Assembly (NCBI RefSeq): GCF_002554705.1
Contig: NZ_PDEP01000001.1
Span: forward strand, 186,001 to 250,000
Direction of reading: 5' to 3'
Origin: Longimonas halophila
GTDB lineage: Bacteria > Bacteroidota > Rhodothermia > Rhodothermales > Salinibacteraceae
DNA: 64,000 nucleotides
A program made the translations under genes and the position numbers. The notes under the pieces are model-generated. The model was not told the DNA's origin, ran no database searches, and worked only from the letters and a program-made list of their open reading frames with translations. Shown in pieces: positions 1-8,820 of the stretch (the stretch's first letter is position 1; each line of letters starts with the position of its first letter).

Positions 1-525
1 GGAAAGCAAATTGTTGATAAGCGTCATGGCCTCTTCTGCCGAGTTATGAATCAGCGACAGCCGCCGCGCAGCGTGGTTGTTGCCTACGCCCTCTTCCAGC
101 ATAACCTCCGAGAGGGCGCAGATGCCGAACACCGAGTTCTTAAGATCGTGCGCCGCCACCCCGAGCACTTTCGACTTCTCATCCATGGTTTGTTGCAACA
201 CCTTATTGCTGCGGATAAGTTCGGCGTTGTAGCGGGCAAGTTGGCGAGCCTGCAACTGAATGTGCGCGGTGCGCTGCTCAACCAGTTGCTCCAACTGCTC
301 GTTGCGCTTCACCAGCTTGCGTGCCCCCCACGTCGCTGCCGCCATAGCAGCAATAATGAGCACGATATACGCCACTGTAGACCAGGCCACATCGTACCCG
401 AGGAGAGCGGGGACGCCTACGCCCAGCACGGACGCTGAGAGCACATGTATAGGGAGGTCGCAGAGATTTTGCCCCGATAGCACCCGATCTTTTATTCCGG
501 AAGAGTCATACTTATCGGCAGACAT
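1..525 (-). CDS. Sensor histidine kinase, N-terminal part (cut by window edge)
   Basis: Membrane-anchored two-component sensor. The visible 175 residues start at ATG (complement of 523-525). Residues about 25-44 and 46-66 are two hydrophobic segments with almost no periplasmic loop, followed by a charged helix (about 69-118) that looks like a coiled-coil linker. The HisKA dimerisation box follows, with H126 in AHDLKN as the expected phosphorylated histidine. The ATP-binding domain lies beyond position 1. With no extracytoplasmic sensor domain, it probably reads a membrane or intramembrane signal. The gene is transcribed away from a long non-coding stretch, so it is probably the first gene of its transcript. 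The cognate regulator is not in the window. Family assignment is firm; the signal is unknown. Confidence 0.85.
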   Translation of the reverse strand, partial: MSADKYDSSGIKDRVLSGQNLCDLPIHVLSASVLGVGVPALLGYDVAWSTVAYIVLIIAAMAAATWGARKLVKRNEQLEQLVEQRTAHIQLQARQLARYNAELIRSNKVLQQTMDEKSKVLGVAAHDLKNSVFGICALSEVMLEEGVGNNHAARRLSLIHNSAEEAMTLINNLLS

Positions 526-715
526 CGAGAGCTTGCCTTCAGTTGTCCGGCATGCAGTTAAGGGATTACGAGATAGCGAAGAAGGGATATTGGTAGTACG
601 CTGCATAGGTCGTTTCGGAGCTGTACAGTAGTCAGGAGATCTATGCCATGTGCGTGATTTGCGCATCGACACAGTAGCAATAACGCAGTATGTGGATTCA
701 AATGCTTCTCTGTAT

Positions 716-787
716 GTGCCAAATGTTTTCCTATACGTGTCAAACTCTGTTCTTAGTGCGTAAAAATGTTTGGGATTTGTGTCAACA
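716..787. promoter_or_regulatory. Phased repeats upstream of the sensor kinase (candidate operator)
   Basis: Four similar words begin at 716 (GTGCCAAATG), 737 (GTGTCAAACT), 756 (GTGCGTAAAA) and 779 (GTGTCAACAC), spaced 21, 19 and 23 bases apart, close to two helical turns each. On the minus strand two of them read TTGACAC, resembling a -35 box. They lie about 190-260 bases before the kinase start. Arrays with this spacing are typical of cooperative regulator binding, but no regulator can be named and the match is by eye. Confidence 0.3.
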
Positions 788-1028
788 CGTAATTTCATGC
801 CTGTCCCCCGTTTTTGAGTTCGTATTTTGAAACGGATGCTCCCATAGCTCAATGATATACCACGCTCGTCCCTGAACTGCTGTCTGTAATAGTTAGATGA
901 CCTTCTACAGTGCATTACCCATGACCCATATACTGGTATGGTAGCTATGCATGTATGCTGCTCTTTTGGCGCCCTCTTGGCGCGTGCAACTTGCGAAGGA
1001 TTTTCAAACGGAGCACAGTACAGCGAAT

Positions 1029-1054
1029 TTAGAGCCTGTTTGGATTGCTTACGG
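1029..1054 (+). repeat. Orphan IS5/IS1031-like element end
   Basis: TTA is followed by GAGCCTGTTTGGATT. The first 15 bases match the right terminus of the complete MITE at 51354-51538 (GAACCTGTTTGGGTT on its reverse strand) at 13 of 15 positions, and both are preceded by TTA. No partner end is visible in the next few hundred bases, so this looks like a decayed remnant. Confidence 0.35.
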
Positions 1055-1112
1055 GGGTAGCGGTTCAATGGTAAGTGATTGTCATATGGCCGACATCATC
1101 GGAGCCAGACAA

Positions 1113-1213
1113 CCCCCTCTGTCTATCGACATCTCCCCCTTGGAAGAGGGGGAGAAACCCAAACGAGTCCGCAGGACGACTCATGGAGCGCAGCGGAATA
1201 AAAGGGAGAGGGG
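1113..1213. repeat. Nested palindromic intergenic element
   Basis: About 100 bp bounded by an outer inverted repeat (CCCCTCT near 1114-1120, AGAGGGG 1207-1213). Inside are a perfect 8-bp hairpin CTCCCCCT/AGGGGGAG at 1133-1154 and a GAGTC/GACTC pair near 1165-1182. The layout resembles dispersed non-coding repeats found between genes in many bacteria. Only this copy is seen in the window. Confidence 0.5.
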
Positions 1214-1624
1214 CTTCGAATAAGACAAACCTACATTCTACGATAGCCTTATCACTTAGCGTCTACCCACTACCAAGAGAAACAGTGCCGCACTGCATAG
1301 ACGGGGACAGTTTGTACAGTGCGTGCTACAGGGTATTTGTACTATGGCATGTTATCATACAACATATTCACACAAACATGCAACGCATCTCTGGAAAAGC
1401 AGGATGGTTTCTTGTGCTCTTTTGGCGCATCTTGCTGTAACCTGCACATATGGTGGGCTTATTGCAGAGGAACGTGCCAAGCAAGGGCCGAGCCACGCGT
1501 TTGTGCCCTTTGGGCCGGATCTTGCGCAGTGATTTCCGCAGGGCAGCCCCGACTGCTCTTCTGAAACCTGTCTGCACCGAACTGCTATGAGTAAAGCTTT
1601 TAATTTCGCCTTCCTCGTTGCCTC

Positions 1625-2191
1625 ATGGCTTCCTCCTCAGCCGTTTCGTCGCCCGATGCATCGTCTGCCCCAGACGGAGTGCGGCGCGCCTTGCTCCCCA
1701 CAAGCCGCCTCACAGCGCTGGAGGCTGACTTGCAGTCGGTGTGGCGCATTAAGCTCTGCCTCCTTCACACCGTGGTGTTCCTGACAGCCCTGTTTTTCGG
1801 CATTACGCAGTGGTTTTCTGGGGCCAATGGTGCGGTCATTCTGAGTGTGCTGGGCGGATTGCTGCTTCTCATGACACTTTACATTGTGTTTTGGCCGCGC
1901 TGGCGCTATCAGGCCTGGGGCTATGACTTGCACGAGGATGAGTTGGTGCTGGAGCACGGCGTCATTACGCATGTGCGCTCGGTGGTCCCGCTGCGCCGCA
2001 TCCAGCATCTGGATGTATCGCAAGACCTTTTCGAGCGCGAGTTCGATCTGGGGCGTCTGGTCATCCACACCGCTGGCACACGCTCCAGCGATGTCGTGAT
2101 TCCGGGCCTGCCGCTGACCACCGCCGAGCAGATTCGCGACGACGTAAAGCAGTACATCTTAGACGACCCGCTCACCGAAGACGTGCTGTAG
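1625..2191 (+). CDS. Membrane protein with bacterial PH domain (YdbS-like)
   Basis: 188 residues: an acidic/serine-rich start, two transmembrane helices (about 43-61 and 68-89), then one bPH2/DUF304 domain on the cytoplasmic side (about 95-175) containing the usual VPLRRIQHLDV stretch. Such proteins pair with a larger multi-PH partner, and that partner follows 88 bases downstream on the same strand. The pair corresponds to the YdbS/YdbT arrangement of Firmicutes, where the proteins are linked to envelope stress and resistance to some bacteriocins; the role here is inferred only from that. The start is the ATG after a pyrimidine-rich leader with no Shine-Dalgarno sequence. Confidence 0.8.
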   Translation: MASSSAVSSPDASSAPDGVRRALLPTSRLTALEADLQSVWRIKLCLLHTVVFLTALFFGITQWFSGANGAVILSVLGGLLLLMTLYIVFWPRWRYQAWGYDLHEDELVLEHGVITHVRSVVPLRRIQHLDVSQDLFEREFDLGRLVIHTAGTRSSDVVIPGLPLTTAEQIRDDVKQYILDDPLTEDVL

Positions 2192-2279
2192 CACGCTGCT
2201 GTAGCACGCAACGGCGTGTACGCCTCCCAATCCCTCCGCTCGTCTCTCTTTCCACTGCGTTTTTCACTGCATTCTGCCT

Positions 2280-4037
2280 ATGGCCGCCCCGTCTTCTGAC
2301 TCATCGCCTGCTGGCTCGTCGGTGCACGACCCCTCGGCCTCAGAGTCGACAGCAGCGAACGGCCCCTCTGGCGACTCATCATCCGACTCGCCCGCTCCGC
2401 TTGGTGCGGTGCGTGAACCCCAGCGGCTACATCCGCTCACGCTGTTTGTGCGCCTCCTTACAAGCCTGCCCGCACTTGCTCTTGTTCTGCTGCCCACGCT
2501 CACGAACGACGACGCCCAGGTGTGGCTGCCGCTCTTCTTCGGGGCCGTCTATGGACTCGTTGCGCTTCCCGCTATCGTCCTGCAGTATCTGCGGTTCAGC
2601 TACCGCATCACCCCGCAGCAGATTGTCATTCAAAGCGGGGTACTGAAACGACAGAACCGCAGCATCCCGATAGAGCGTGTTCAGAACGTGGAGATCGAGC
2701 GGCAGCTTCTGGCGCGTCTGCTTGGCCTGGCAAAGGTTCGTGTAGAAACCGCCGGGAGCGCCTCTACCGAGGCCAGCATCGAATACGTGTCGGTACAGCA
2801 GGCTCAGAAGATTCGATCCTCTGTGCGGGCGTTCCAACGGGCCGACGAAGATGCACAAAGCAGTCGCGATGCCACCCCCTCAGAGGCAAACGCAACAGCG
2901 CCCAATGCCCCGACTTCGTCCCCCCGAACGCTCTTTTCGATGTCGCTGCGCCACGTGCTGCTGGCGGGAGCCTTTCGGTTTTCGCTCTTCTACCTGGCGC
3001 TGATCTTCTCGGTGCTTCAGTTTGTGGATCCGGAGACCCTCACCAACTGGCTGCTCCTGTCGCAAGACCGCATTGATGTCATTGTCGACGCCATGTACCA
3101 ATCGCCTGTGATTACGGCCCTGGGCACCGTGGTCGTAGCTGCACTCCTGGGATGGCTCTCCGGCATCCTGCTTACGCTCAACCGCTACTACGGCTTTACC
3201 TTGTGGCTGGACGGCGGTAAGCTGCGCAAACGGCATGGCCTCTTTACCGTCACCGAAGGCACCATTCCGCTGGCCAAAGTGCAAGTGCTTATCGTGCAAA
3301 CCACCCCGCTGATGCGCCTGTTTGGCTGGCACACGCTCGAAGTGCAGACGATGGGCCTCAACACCGACCAGCAAGGGCAGCGCGTGGTCGCCCCGTTTGC
3401 AAAGTGGGAAACCGTCATGCGCCTGGCCGACCATGTGCGTCCTATGGAAATGCCCGATACGTTCGATCGTGTCTCGCCCCTTACCATCCGCCGCCACTTC
3501 TTGCGCCGCCTGGGCGTGCTGCTGGCAGCCCTGGCCCCGGCGGCTTACTTCTGGCCCCACGACTGGTGGGCGCCCTACGACGTGGCGCTGCCGTGGTGGA
3601 GCCTGCTCGTTATTCCAGCGTTGGGCGTAGCCGCCTACCTGCACTATCACTACCACCGTTTTGCCATCCACCACGACGGCTTGTACGTGCGCCGGGGTGT
3701 GCTGCGCCACTACCTGTGGATGATTCCCATCAACCGCTACCAGGTGGCTTATGCTACCGATAGCCTCTTGCAGCGCCGCCTGAACCTCAAAACGCTCTTT
3801 GTGGATACCGCAGGGGCGTCGGCGTTTGCGTATCCAGATATTGTGGATGTGGAGGCCGATACTGCCGACGATGCTGTCGACACGATTTACGGCCAGTTCC
3901 ACACTTTGTACCGGGCCATGGTCTCGGAGGCGAAGCATTCTGCCTCTCCCACTACTCCGCTCGACCTCCGGCAAGCCGCTGCCGCTGTTCCTCGTGCGCT
4001 CCCTCTTCCCAATCCAACCGACTCGTCTCGTGCCTAA
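2280..4037 (+). CDS. Large membrane protein with three PH domains (YdbT-like)
   Basis: 585 residues. After a serine/acid-rich tail come paired hydrophobic helices (about 60-105), a bPH2 domain (about 108-185), a variable linker, a second pair of helices (about 225-310) with a second PH domain (about 315-385), a third helix pair (about 410-455) and a third PH domain (about 460-545). Short motifs such as IPIERVQNVEIER mark each PH repeat. It is the partner of the preceding YdbS-like gene, and the two probably form one membrane complex. Its stop overlaps the GTG of malQ by 8 bases, suggesting translational coupling of functionally unrelated genes. Confidence 0.8.
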   Translation: MAAPSSDSSPAGSSVHDPSASESTAANGPSGDSSSDSPAPLGAVREPQRLHPLTLFVRLLTSLPALALVLLPTLTNDDAQVWLPLFFGAVYGLVALPAIVLQYLRFSYRITPQQIVIQSGVLKRQNRSIPIERVQNVEIERQLLARLLGLAKVRVETAGSASTEASIEYVSVQQAQKIRSSVRAFQRADEDAQSSRDATPSEANATAPNAPTSSPRTLFSMSLRHVLLAGAFRFSLFYLALIFSVLQFVDPETLTNWLLLSQDRIDVIVDAMYQSPVITALGTVVVAALLGWLSGILLTLNRYYGFTLWLDGGKLRKRHGLFTVTEGTIPLAKVQVLIVQTTPLMRLFGWHTLEVQTMGLNTDQQGQRVVAPFAKWETVMRLADHVRPMEMPDTFDRVSPLTIRRHFLRRLGVLLAALAPAAYFWPHDWWAPYDVALPWWSLLVIPALGVAAYLHYHYHRFAIHHDGLYVRRGVLRHYLWMIPINRYQVAYATDSLLQRRLNLKTLFVDTAGASAFAYPDIVDVEADTADDAVDTIYGQFHTLYRAMVSEAKHSASPTTPLDLRQAAAAVPRALPLPNPTDSSRA

Positions 4038-5559
4038 CCCTCGCCAGAGTGGACTCCTTGCCCATATTACCTCGCTGCCCAGCCCACACGGCATCGGCGA
4101 TCTGGGCGACGCGGCCTACGCGTTTGCCAATCGCCTGCACCAAACGCACCAGCAGCTCTGGCAGGTGCTCCCCACCGGACCCACCGGGCCGAGCGGGTCG
4201 CCCTACAGCAGCCGGTCTACGTTTGCGGGCAACCCCATGCTCATCAGCCTCACCCCGCTGCTTGATGATGGGCTGCTCACCGACGGAGACGTGGCTCCGC
4301 TCCGCAACCTGCCTACCGAGCGCGTCGATTATCCGGCTGTGCTCAAACACAAGACGGCGGCGCTCACCACCGCGTTCGAGCGCTTCGACACACGCACGAT
4401 GGGAGCCCAACAGGCCGACCTGAGCCGCTTTCGTATCCGCCATGCCGACTGGCTGGCCGACTACACGCTCTACGAGGCCCTGCGTGAGGCGCACGGCAAC
4501 ACACCGTGGACCGAGTGGCCCGCGCCCCTGGCCCGCTACGAGTCCGACGCCGTTGCCGAAGCGCGCCACATCCATGCCCGAGCATGTCGCAAGCATGCCT
4601 ACTGGCAGTTTCTCTTCTTTCAGCAGTGGCAGGCGCTGCACGCGTACTGCCGCCAGCGCGACATCCAGTTCTTTGGCGATCTGCCCATCTACGTGGCGCA
4701 CGACAGCGCCGACGTATGGGCGCACCAGGATCTCTTTCGACTGGATGACGACGGCCAGCCGACTGCAGTAGCCGGCGTTCCGCCCGACTATTTCAGTCCC
4801 AACGGACAGCGCTGGGACAACCCGCTCTACCGCTGGGACCGTATGGCCGACAACGACTTTGCGTGGTGGACGCGCCGCCTGCGCCATGCCTTTAATCAAG
4901 TTGACCTGCTGCGCCTGGACCACTTCCGTGGCTTTGACCAGTACTGGGCGGTACCGGCCCACGCCGACACCGCCGTTGATGGCTACTGGGAAGATGGCCC
5001 CGGCGCGCCGTTCTTCGAGCACCTGCAGGAGACGCTGGGCTCGCTGCCCATTGTGGCCGAAGACCTCGGCGACATCACCGATTCGGTGTACGAACTGCGC
5101 GACCAGTTCGACTTTCCGGGGATGGCGGTGCTCCAGTTTGCGTTCGAGACAGATGCAAGCAACATCTTCCTGCCGCACAACTACCGACCGAACACGGTCG
5201 CCTACACGGGTACGCACGATAACAACACCCTGCGCGGCTGGTGGTCCGACGATGCCACCGCCAAGGAACAGCGTGCAGCCCACCGCTACCTCGATCTTGA
5301 CCATGCCCCCTCGCTTGTTCACGCCGCCCACCGAGCGCTGTGGGCCTCGACCGCTGAGCGCGTGGTGCTGCCCCTCCAAGACCTGCTGGAGCTGCCTTCG
5401 GGCGCACGTATGAACACGCCCGGCACCACTACCGGCAACTGGCAGTGGCGCTTTGCTCCTACGGCTCTGGACCGCGCCGCCTTCGACCGCCTCTCGGATT
5501 GGACGCTCGCCTACGGCCGTGCAACGCCCCACAACCGCTTCGCCCAGATGGACCGATAA
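4030..5559 (+). CDS. malQ: 4-alpha-glucanotransferase (amylomaltase)
   Basis: GH77 enzyme, 509 residues, that moves alpha-1,4-glucan segments between maltodextrins in the cytoplasm and so supports glycogen or maltose metabolism. The start is taken as GTG at 4030, because the conserved N-terminus (RQSGLLAHITSLPSPHGIGD) begins directly after it. Catalytic residues are D297 in LRLDHFRGF (nucleophile), E344 in VAEDLG (acid/base) and D397 in YTGTHDNNT; these positions agree closely with the Thermus enzyme. Length is normal for the short bacterial type without extra carbohydrate-binding modules. No other glycogen genes are adjacent. Confidence 0.95.
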   Translation: MPNPRQSGLLAHITSLPSPHGIGDLGDAAYAFANRLHQTHQQLWQVLPTGPTGPSGSPYSSRSTFAGNPMLISLTPLLDDGLLTDGDVAPLRNLPTERVDYPAVLKHKTAALTTAFERFDTRTMGAQQADLSRFRIRHADWLADYTLYEALREAHGNTPWTEWPAPLARYESDAVAEARHIHARACRKHAYWQFLFFQQWQALHAYCRQRDIQFFGDLPIYVAHDSADVWAHQDLFRLDDDGQPTAVAGVPPDYFSPNGQRWDNPLYRWDRMADNDFAWWTRRLRHAFNQVDLLRLDHFRGFDQYWAVPAHADTAVDGYWEDGPGAPFFEHLQETLGSLPIVAEDLGDITDSVYELRDQFDFPGMAVLQFAFETDASNIFLPHNYRPNTVAYTGTHDNNTLRGWWSDDATAKEQRAAHRYLDLDHAPSLVHAAHRALWASTAERVVLPLQDLLELPSGARMNTPGTTTGNWQWRFAPTALDRAAFDRLSDWTLAYGRATPHNRFAQMDR

Positions 5560-5642
5560 GAGGCTGTGCTTTGTCAATAAGTAATACCAAATCCGGTTGT
5601 AGCACTGCGGGATAGCCCTCTACTGCTGTGTTACGCGTGAAT

Positions 5643-5853
5643 CTTGGAGCAGCAACGTACTCCTCTCGTACGCTGTCATCTTGGAGCGAAGCGAAGTCCT
5701 GACACGAGCGAAGCGACTGATGAACGCAGTGAATAAAGATCTCCCTCGAGATAGGCAGGGCCCTGTGTCCCGCTGTATCTGCCAAGCCCCAAGGAGATGG
5801 TTCCTCCGACAGTGGTCGGAGCCCCAGGGGGCGGGACTGCGCTCACCATGACA
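5643..5853. repeat. Composite dispersed intergenic repeat
   Basis: The 477-base gap 5560-6036 has no gene. It opens with a module of the widespread type 'GTCATCTTGGAGCGAAGCGA' (near 5667), rich in GAGCGAAGCGA-like words. A segment with the 10-bp palindrome CAGGGCCCTG (near 5757) follows, and the stretch ends with a 62-bp unit (5792-5853) also present near 62.7 kb. A further imperfect hairpin (GCGTTATCCCC/GGGGAAACGC) lies at 5927-5957. The modules look like independently spread non-coding repeats stacked in one spacer. Confidence 0.6.
5792..5853 (+). repeat. 62-bp hairpin repeat, copy 1
   Basis: Matches 62670-62731 at 58 of 62 positions without gaps. Its centre is a perfect hairpin, CTCCGAC-AGTG-GTCGGAG, conserved in both copies, and the 3' end reads CGCTCACCATGACA in both. 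Both copies lie between genes. Confidence 0.85.
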
Positions 5854-6036
5854 CGCTTCGTCGAAGGATACGGAGTTCGCGATGGCCTGCTGGAAGTTGC
5901 CTGCGCCTTCGTGTAGAAGCAATTGCGCGTTATCCCCACAGGCAATGCGGGGAAACGCCTGATGGCGCGTCTATTCCCTATCGTGTATGCTTGTGCGTAC
6001 TGCTCTATTACGCTCAACAGACGCGCAAGCTGACCC

Positions 6037-6510
6037 ATGAAGTACACCCAGGCCAAAGACGTCATGACGCGTGCCGTGCACACGGTGGAGGCCGACCGCA
6101 CATTGCACGGGCTGTCCGACTTTTTCCTTGATCACGACGTTACGGGCGCTCCGGTTGTAGATACCGAGGGCACCCTCATTGGCGTCGTCTCTGTGACAGA
6201 TCTGGCCCGTCATGTCCGCGACGGCAGCAACGGCAGCACCGCGCGGGTGCACACTGCGTACTACGATGAGCTCGCCGCCGACTACGCCGACGAAGACTTG
6301 GAAGCGCTTCACATCACGGAAACGAGCACAGCGACCGTGCGCGATGTTATGACGCCCGAGATCTACGATGTGAATCCACACACATCCGTCCAGCAGGTTG
6401 CCGATGTGATGCTCCGTAGCAACATCCGTCGGCTGTTTGTAACGCGTGACGGGCGCATCGAGGGCGTCATTACCGCAACCGACATGATGAAGGTTGTCCG
6501 TGACCTGTAG
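6037..6510 (+). CDS. Tandem CBS-domain protein
   Basis: 157 residues made of two CBS motifs (about 8-62 and 98-152) separated by a short acidic linker; each begins with the usual VMTR/VMTP signature (DVMTRAV, DVMTPEI). Stand-alone CBS pairs bind adenosine nucleotides such as AMP, ATP or SAM and act as energy or ligand sensors for partner proteins. There is no fused enzyme or transporter, and the neighbouring SDR 51 bases downstream is not an obvious partner. The start is an ATG after a pyrimidine-rich leader. The family is certain; ligand and target are unknown. Confidence 0.9.
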   Translation: MKYTQAKDVMTRAVHTVEADRTLHGLSDFFLDHDVTGAPVVDTEGTLIGVVSVTDLARHVRDGSNGSTARVHTAYYDELAADYADEDLEALHITETSTATVRDVMTPEIYDVNPHTSVQQVADVMLRSNIRRLFVTRDGRIEGVITATDMMKVVRDL

Positions 6511-6561
6511 TCCTCCCCTGGCATCCGATCGATACCGCTCATCATCCAACCACATTGCTCT

Positions 6562-7317
6562 ATGGGACGCGTACAAGACAACATTGCTATCGTAACGGGA
6601 GGCGCAGTCGGCATTGGCCGAGCAGCGGCCCAGCATCTGGCGCACGAAGGCGCTGCCGTGGCCATTACGGATCTCAACGAAGAGGAAGGCGAAGCCACCG
6701 CCGCCCAGATTCGCGACGCCGGAGGATCGGCCCAGTTCTATTCCCACGACGTGACCGAGGAAGACGACTGGAAACGGGTCGTGGACGCCGTAACACGCGA
6801 TATAGGGCCCCCGACTGTGCTCGTCAATAACGCCGGCATCTATCTGATCAAAGCTCTTGAAGAGACGACCGTGGAGGAGTGGCGCCGCCTCATGGATGTG
6901 AACGTGACCGGCGTCTTCCTTGGTATGAAGCACGTCGTTCCCGCAATGCGAGAGGCCGGACAGGGTTCCATCATCAATCTGTCGTCGGTGGCTGGACTCG
7001 TCGGGTCGGCGCGGCACGTGTGTTACGGTGCCAGCAAGGGCGCGGTGCGTACCATGACCAAAGATGCTGCTATCGAATTGGCCGATGCGGGCATTCGCGT
7101 GAATTCGGTACACCCCGCCTACGTAGACACCGGAATGGCCGACTACGGCGCGGAAATGAACGACGTGTCGAAAGACGAGCTTGATGCGATGCATCCCATT
7201 GGGTTTATGGGACAGCCCGACGATGTTGCTTATGCTGTCGTGTATCTCGCGTCTACCGAGTCTCGATTCGTGACGGGCGCTGAGCTCGTCCTCGACGGCG
7301 GCTACACGGCGCAGTGA
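6562..7317 (+). CDS. Short-chain dehydrogenase/reductase (NAD-type)
   Basis: 251 residues, the normal length for a classical SDR. Visible are the cofactor motif TGGAVGIG (12-19), NNAG (89-92), S142, and the catalytic YxxxK at Y155/K159 (YGASK). D37 at the end of strand 2 favours NAD(H) over NADP(H). The sequence is close to the cyclopentanol/3-alpha-hydroxysteroid/glucose dehydrogenase branch, where substrate cannot be read from sequence. It is co-directional with the CBS gene. A C-terminal VTGAELVLDGGY, typical of classical SDRs, is intact. Confidence 0.88.
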   Translation: MGRVQDNIAIVTGGAVGIGRAAAQHLAHEGAAVAITDLNEEEGEATAAQIRDAGGSAQFYSHDVTEEDDWKRVVDAVTRDIGPPTVLVNNAGIYLIKALEETTVEEWRRLMDVNVTGVFLGMKHVVPAMREAGQGSIINLSSVAGLVGSARHVCYGASKGAVRTMTKDAAIELADAGIRVNSVHPAYVDTGMADYGAEMNDVSKDELDAMHPIGFMGQPDDVAYAVVYLASTESRFVTGAELVLDGGYTAQ

Positions 7318-7460
7318 AGCATCGCAGGTCACGCGGACGGAGTTCCTGAGCAGTCCTCTCGTCGCAGGGCTCCGCCGTGCGGCTCGACAATCGTTGGGGG
7401 CCGGATGACCTGCGGATGCAGCCTTCAGCAATCACTCCCCTCCTATCCACCACCAAACAG

Positions 7461-7502
7461 AAAAAGCCCCGCCAGGTGCCGGGTAAGCACAGCAAGCGGG
7501 GC
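7461..7502 (-). terminator. Rho-independent terminator of the HiPIP gene
   Basis: On the minus strand GCCCCGC (7496-7502) pairs with GCGGGGC (7466-7472) across a 23-base loop that may fold further, followed by TTTTT. It lies 26 bases after the iron-sulfur protein stop. Confidence 0.75.
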
Positions 7503-7528
7503 GATGGGCTGGGAGTGAAGCCACACGG

Positions 7529-7912
7529 TTAACTGGCAGCCACCCACGAGTTGCACCAACCGTCGGGGTGCACCGGGCCCGGAAAGAGCTGGCATCCGCC
7601 ACAGTTGGCGTTGCCTTCGGGGGCTTGCCAGAACGAGCAGTTCGCGCAGTTCTGGTCGGGGTTTGGCGACTCTTCGACATACTGCAGCGCTTGAGTCTGC
7701 GTCTCGCGCTGGCTAATTTGCTGGTCGCTAAGCCCAGACAGGTCATCGCAAGAGAAGTCAGCGCTGCCGGATGAATCATCGCCCGTGGACGAGGCATCGT
7801 CGCTGCCTCCGCCACAAGCTGAGAGGACCGTGCTGGCGCCTACACCCGCAATGCCCAGCGCACTAATGCGCTGAAGAAACGAGCGTCGAGAGACCTTCAA
7901 GGAGTCACTCAT
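7529..7912 (-). CDS. High-potential iron-sulfur protein (HiPIP), Tat-exported
   Basis: 127 residues. It has a twin-arginine signal (SRRSFLQR, 8-15), a hydrophobic stretch and a lipobox-like LSAC with C33, then an acidic serine/aspartate linker, suggesting export of the folded, cofactor-loaded protein and possible lipid anchoring. The C-terminal domain has the HiPIP cysteine pattern C89-x2-C92 ... C107 ... C120, with NCANCSFWQ and PDGWC. These bind one [4Fe-4S] cluster cycling between +2 and +3. In Rhodothermus a HiPIP donates electrons from an alternative complex III to a caa3 oxidase, so a respiratory carrier role is likely. C104 is an extra cysteine. The gene is monocistronic with its own terminator. 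Confidence 0.93.
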   Translation of the reverse strand: MSDSLKVSRRSFLQRISALGIAGVGASTVLSACGGGSDDASSTGDDSSGSADFSCDDLSGLSDQQISQRETQTQALQYVEESPNPDQNCANCSFWQAPEGNANCGGCQLFPGPVHPDGWCNSWVAAS

Positions 7913-8820
7913 AGGTTCAAGGGTTCATGAGTAGGAGGGTGATCGGAGGAAGTGCTACACTTCCGTACCTACAGGTTTCCTGATTTGACTCGTAATTACA
8001 AGTGGATGCGGGGATTCCCCTGCAAAATTGTAGCAACGATCCCCACAAAGGCCCAATAGAGAGGATGCGATGCCCAGTAAGATGGCGGTTTGCGAAAGAC
8101 TCGAAGCAGTAAAATTAGGAGCTTTATATCAGCAAGCCACTGTAAGTACCTGCTAAAAAGAGGGAGATTAAGGAGTAAAAGGCTACAGCAAGGCAAATAC
8201 AAAGGGTTTTTCACAGTATCGCGACCATTACCATACCTTAATGCATGATATCTTTATTGCCTTCTGTAGCAAAAGCAGCTATCATGAACCGTGACGATAG
8301 CACCGGCAATGGGTTTGTGAGCTTATAGCCTGTTTTCGTACGATACGTACCAGTGATTCACTTTTGGTGTCTCCCGCTCCGCCTGCGCACATGCAGGCCG
8401 CACACAAACCGCACGTAACATGTTCTCCGGCACGGATCGGACAGCATGTGCTTTTGCGGATATATCAGAGGCAACGACCATTTGTGAGTTGCTACGCATA
8501 ACGACAATAGGCAATGTGCTTCCCACCACCCATCGTACCTCTGCAATACGTATCCCTGCAACCTTGCACTGGCAGACGGTTTGCAGTTAAGCGTTTATCT
8601 TACCCTGTTTCGATGTTCTACTTGGGGGTGCAGACGGACCTAATGGGTAACAACGTGTCTCTAACTTCGGCTCGTGGCTCTGGCTACGGACTGCTGTTGT
8701 AGGCTACGTTCTACCCACGTGATAATCCGCCTGTACCACGGAGCCAAAATCGAACGGATTGTTAGCTTACGCTTGAGTTTCCTGTCGCCTGCCAGATCGA
8801 TATTCTGCAAACATGACGCG
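7913..8820. other. Long intergenic region upstream of the Oar-like receptor
   Basis: About 900 bases between a minus-strand gene and a plus-strand gene, so it should hold two promoters. It is A/T-richer than its neighbours. A 72-codon minus-strand frame (7996-8214, GTG start) would encode a hydrophobic peptide but has no further support. No tRNA, strong terminator or recognisable repeat was found. Confidence 0.5.

Larger units (their letters stand above)
526..1624. other. Long intergenic region with repeats and possible regulatory DNA
   Basis: About 1.1 kb with no convincing gene: the open frames are short, overlap in several phases and resemble no protein family. It is more A/T-rich than its surroundings. 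It contains four copies of a GTGYSWAA-like word between 716 and 787, an orphan IS-like end at 1029-1054, and a nested palindromic element at 1113-1213. A 15-bp word with TGCTCTTTTGGCGC occurs near 957 and again near 1414, so part of the stretch may be internally duplicated. Confidence 0.6.

Noticed and set aside
951..1440. Overlapping open frames in the first intergenic region
   Set aside because: Short, in competing phases, and running through a non-coding repeat element.
3952..5577. 541-codon open frame on the minus strand opposite malQ
   Set aside because: Shadow of a GC-rich gene: malQ has all catalytic residues, while the opposite frame resembles no protein family.
7996..8214. 72-codon hydrophobic minus-strand frame
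   Set aside because: GTG start, no family resemblance, no neighbour context; kept only as a note on the gap.
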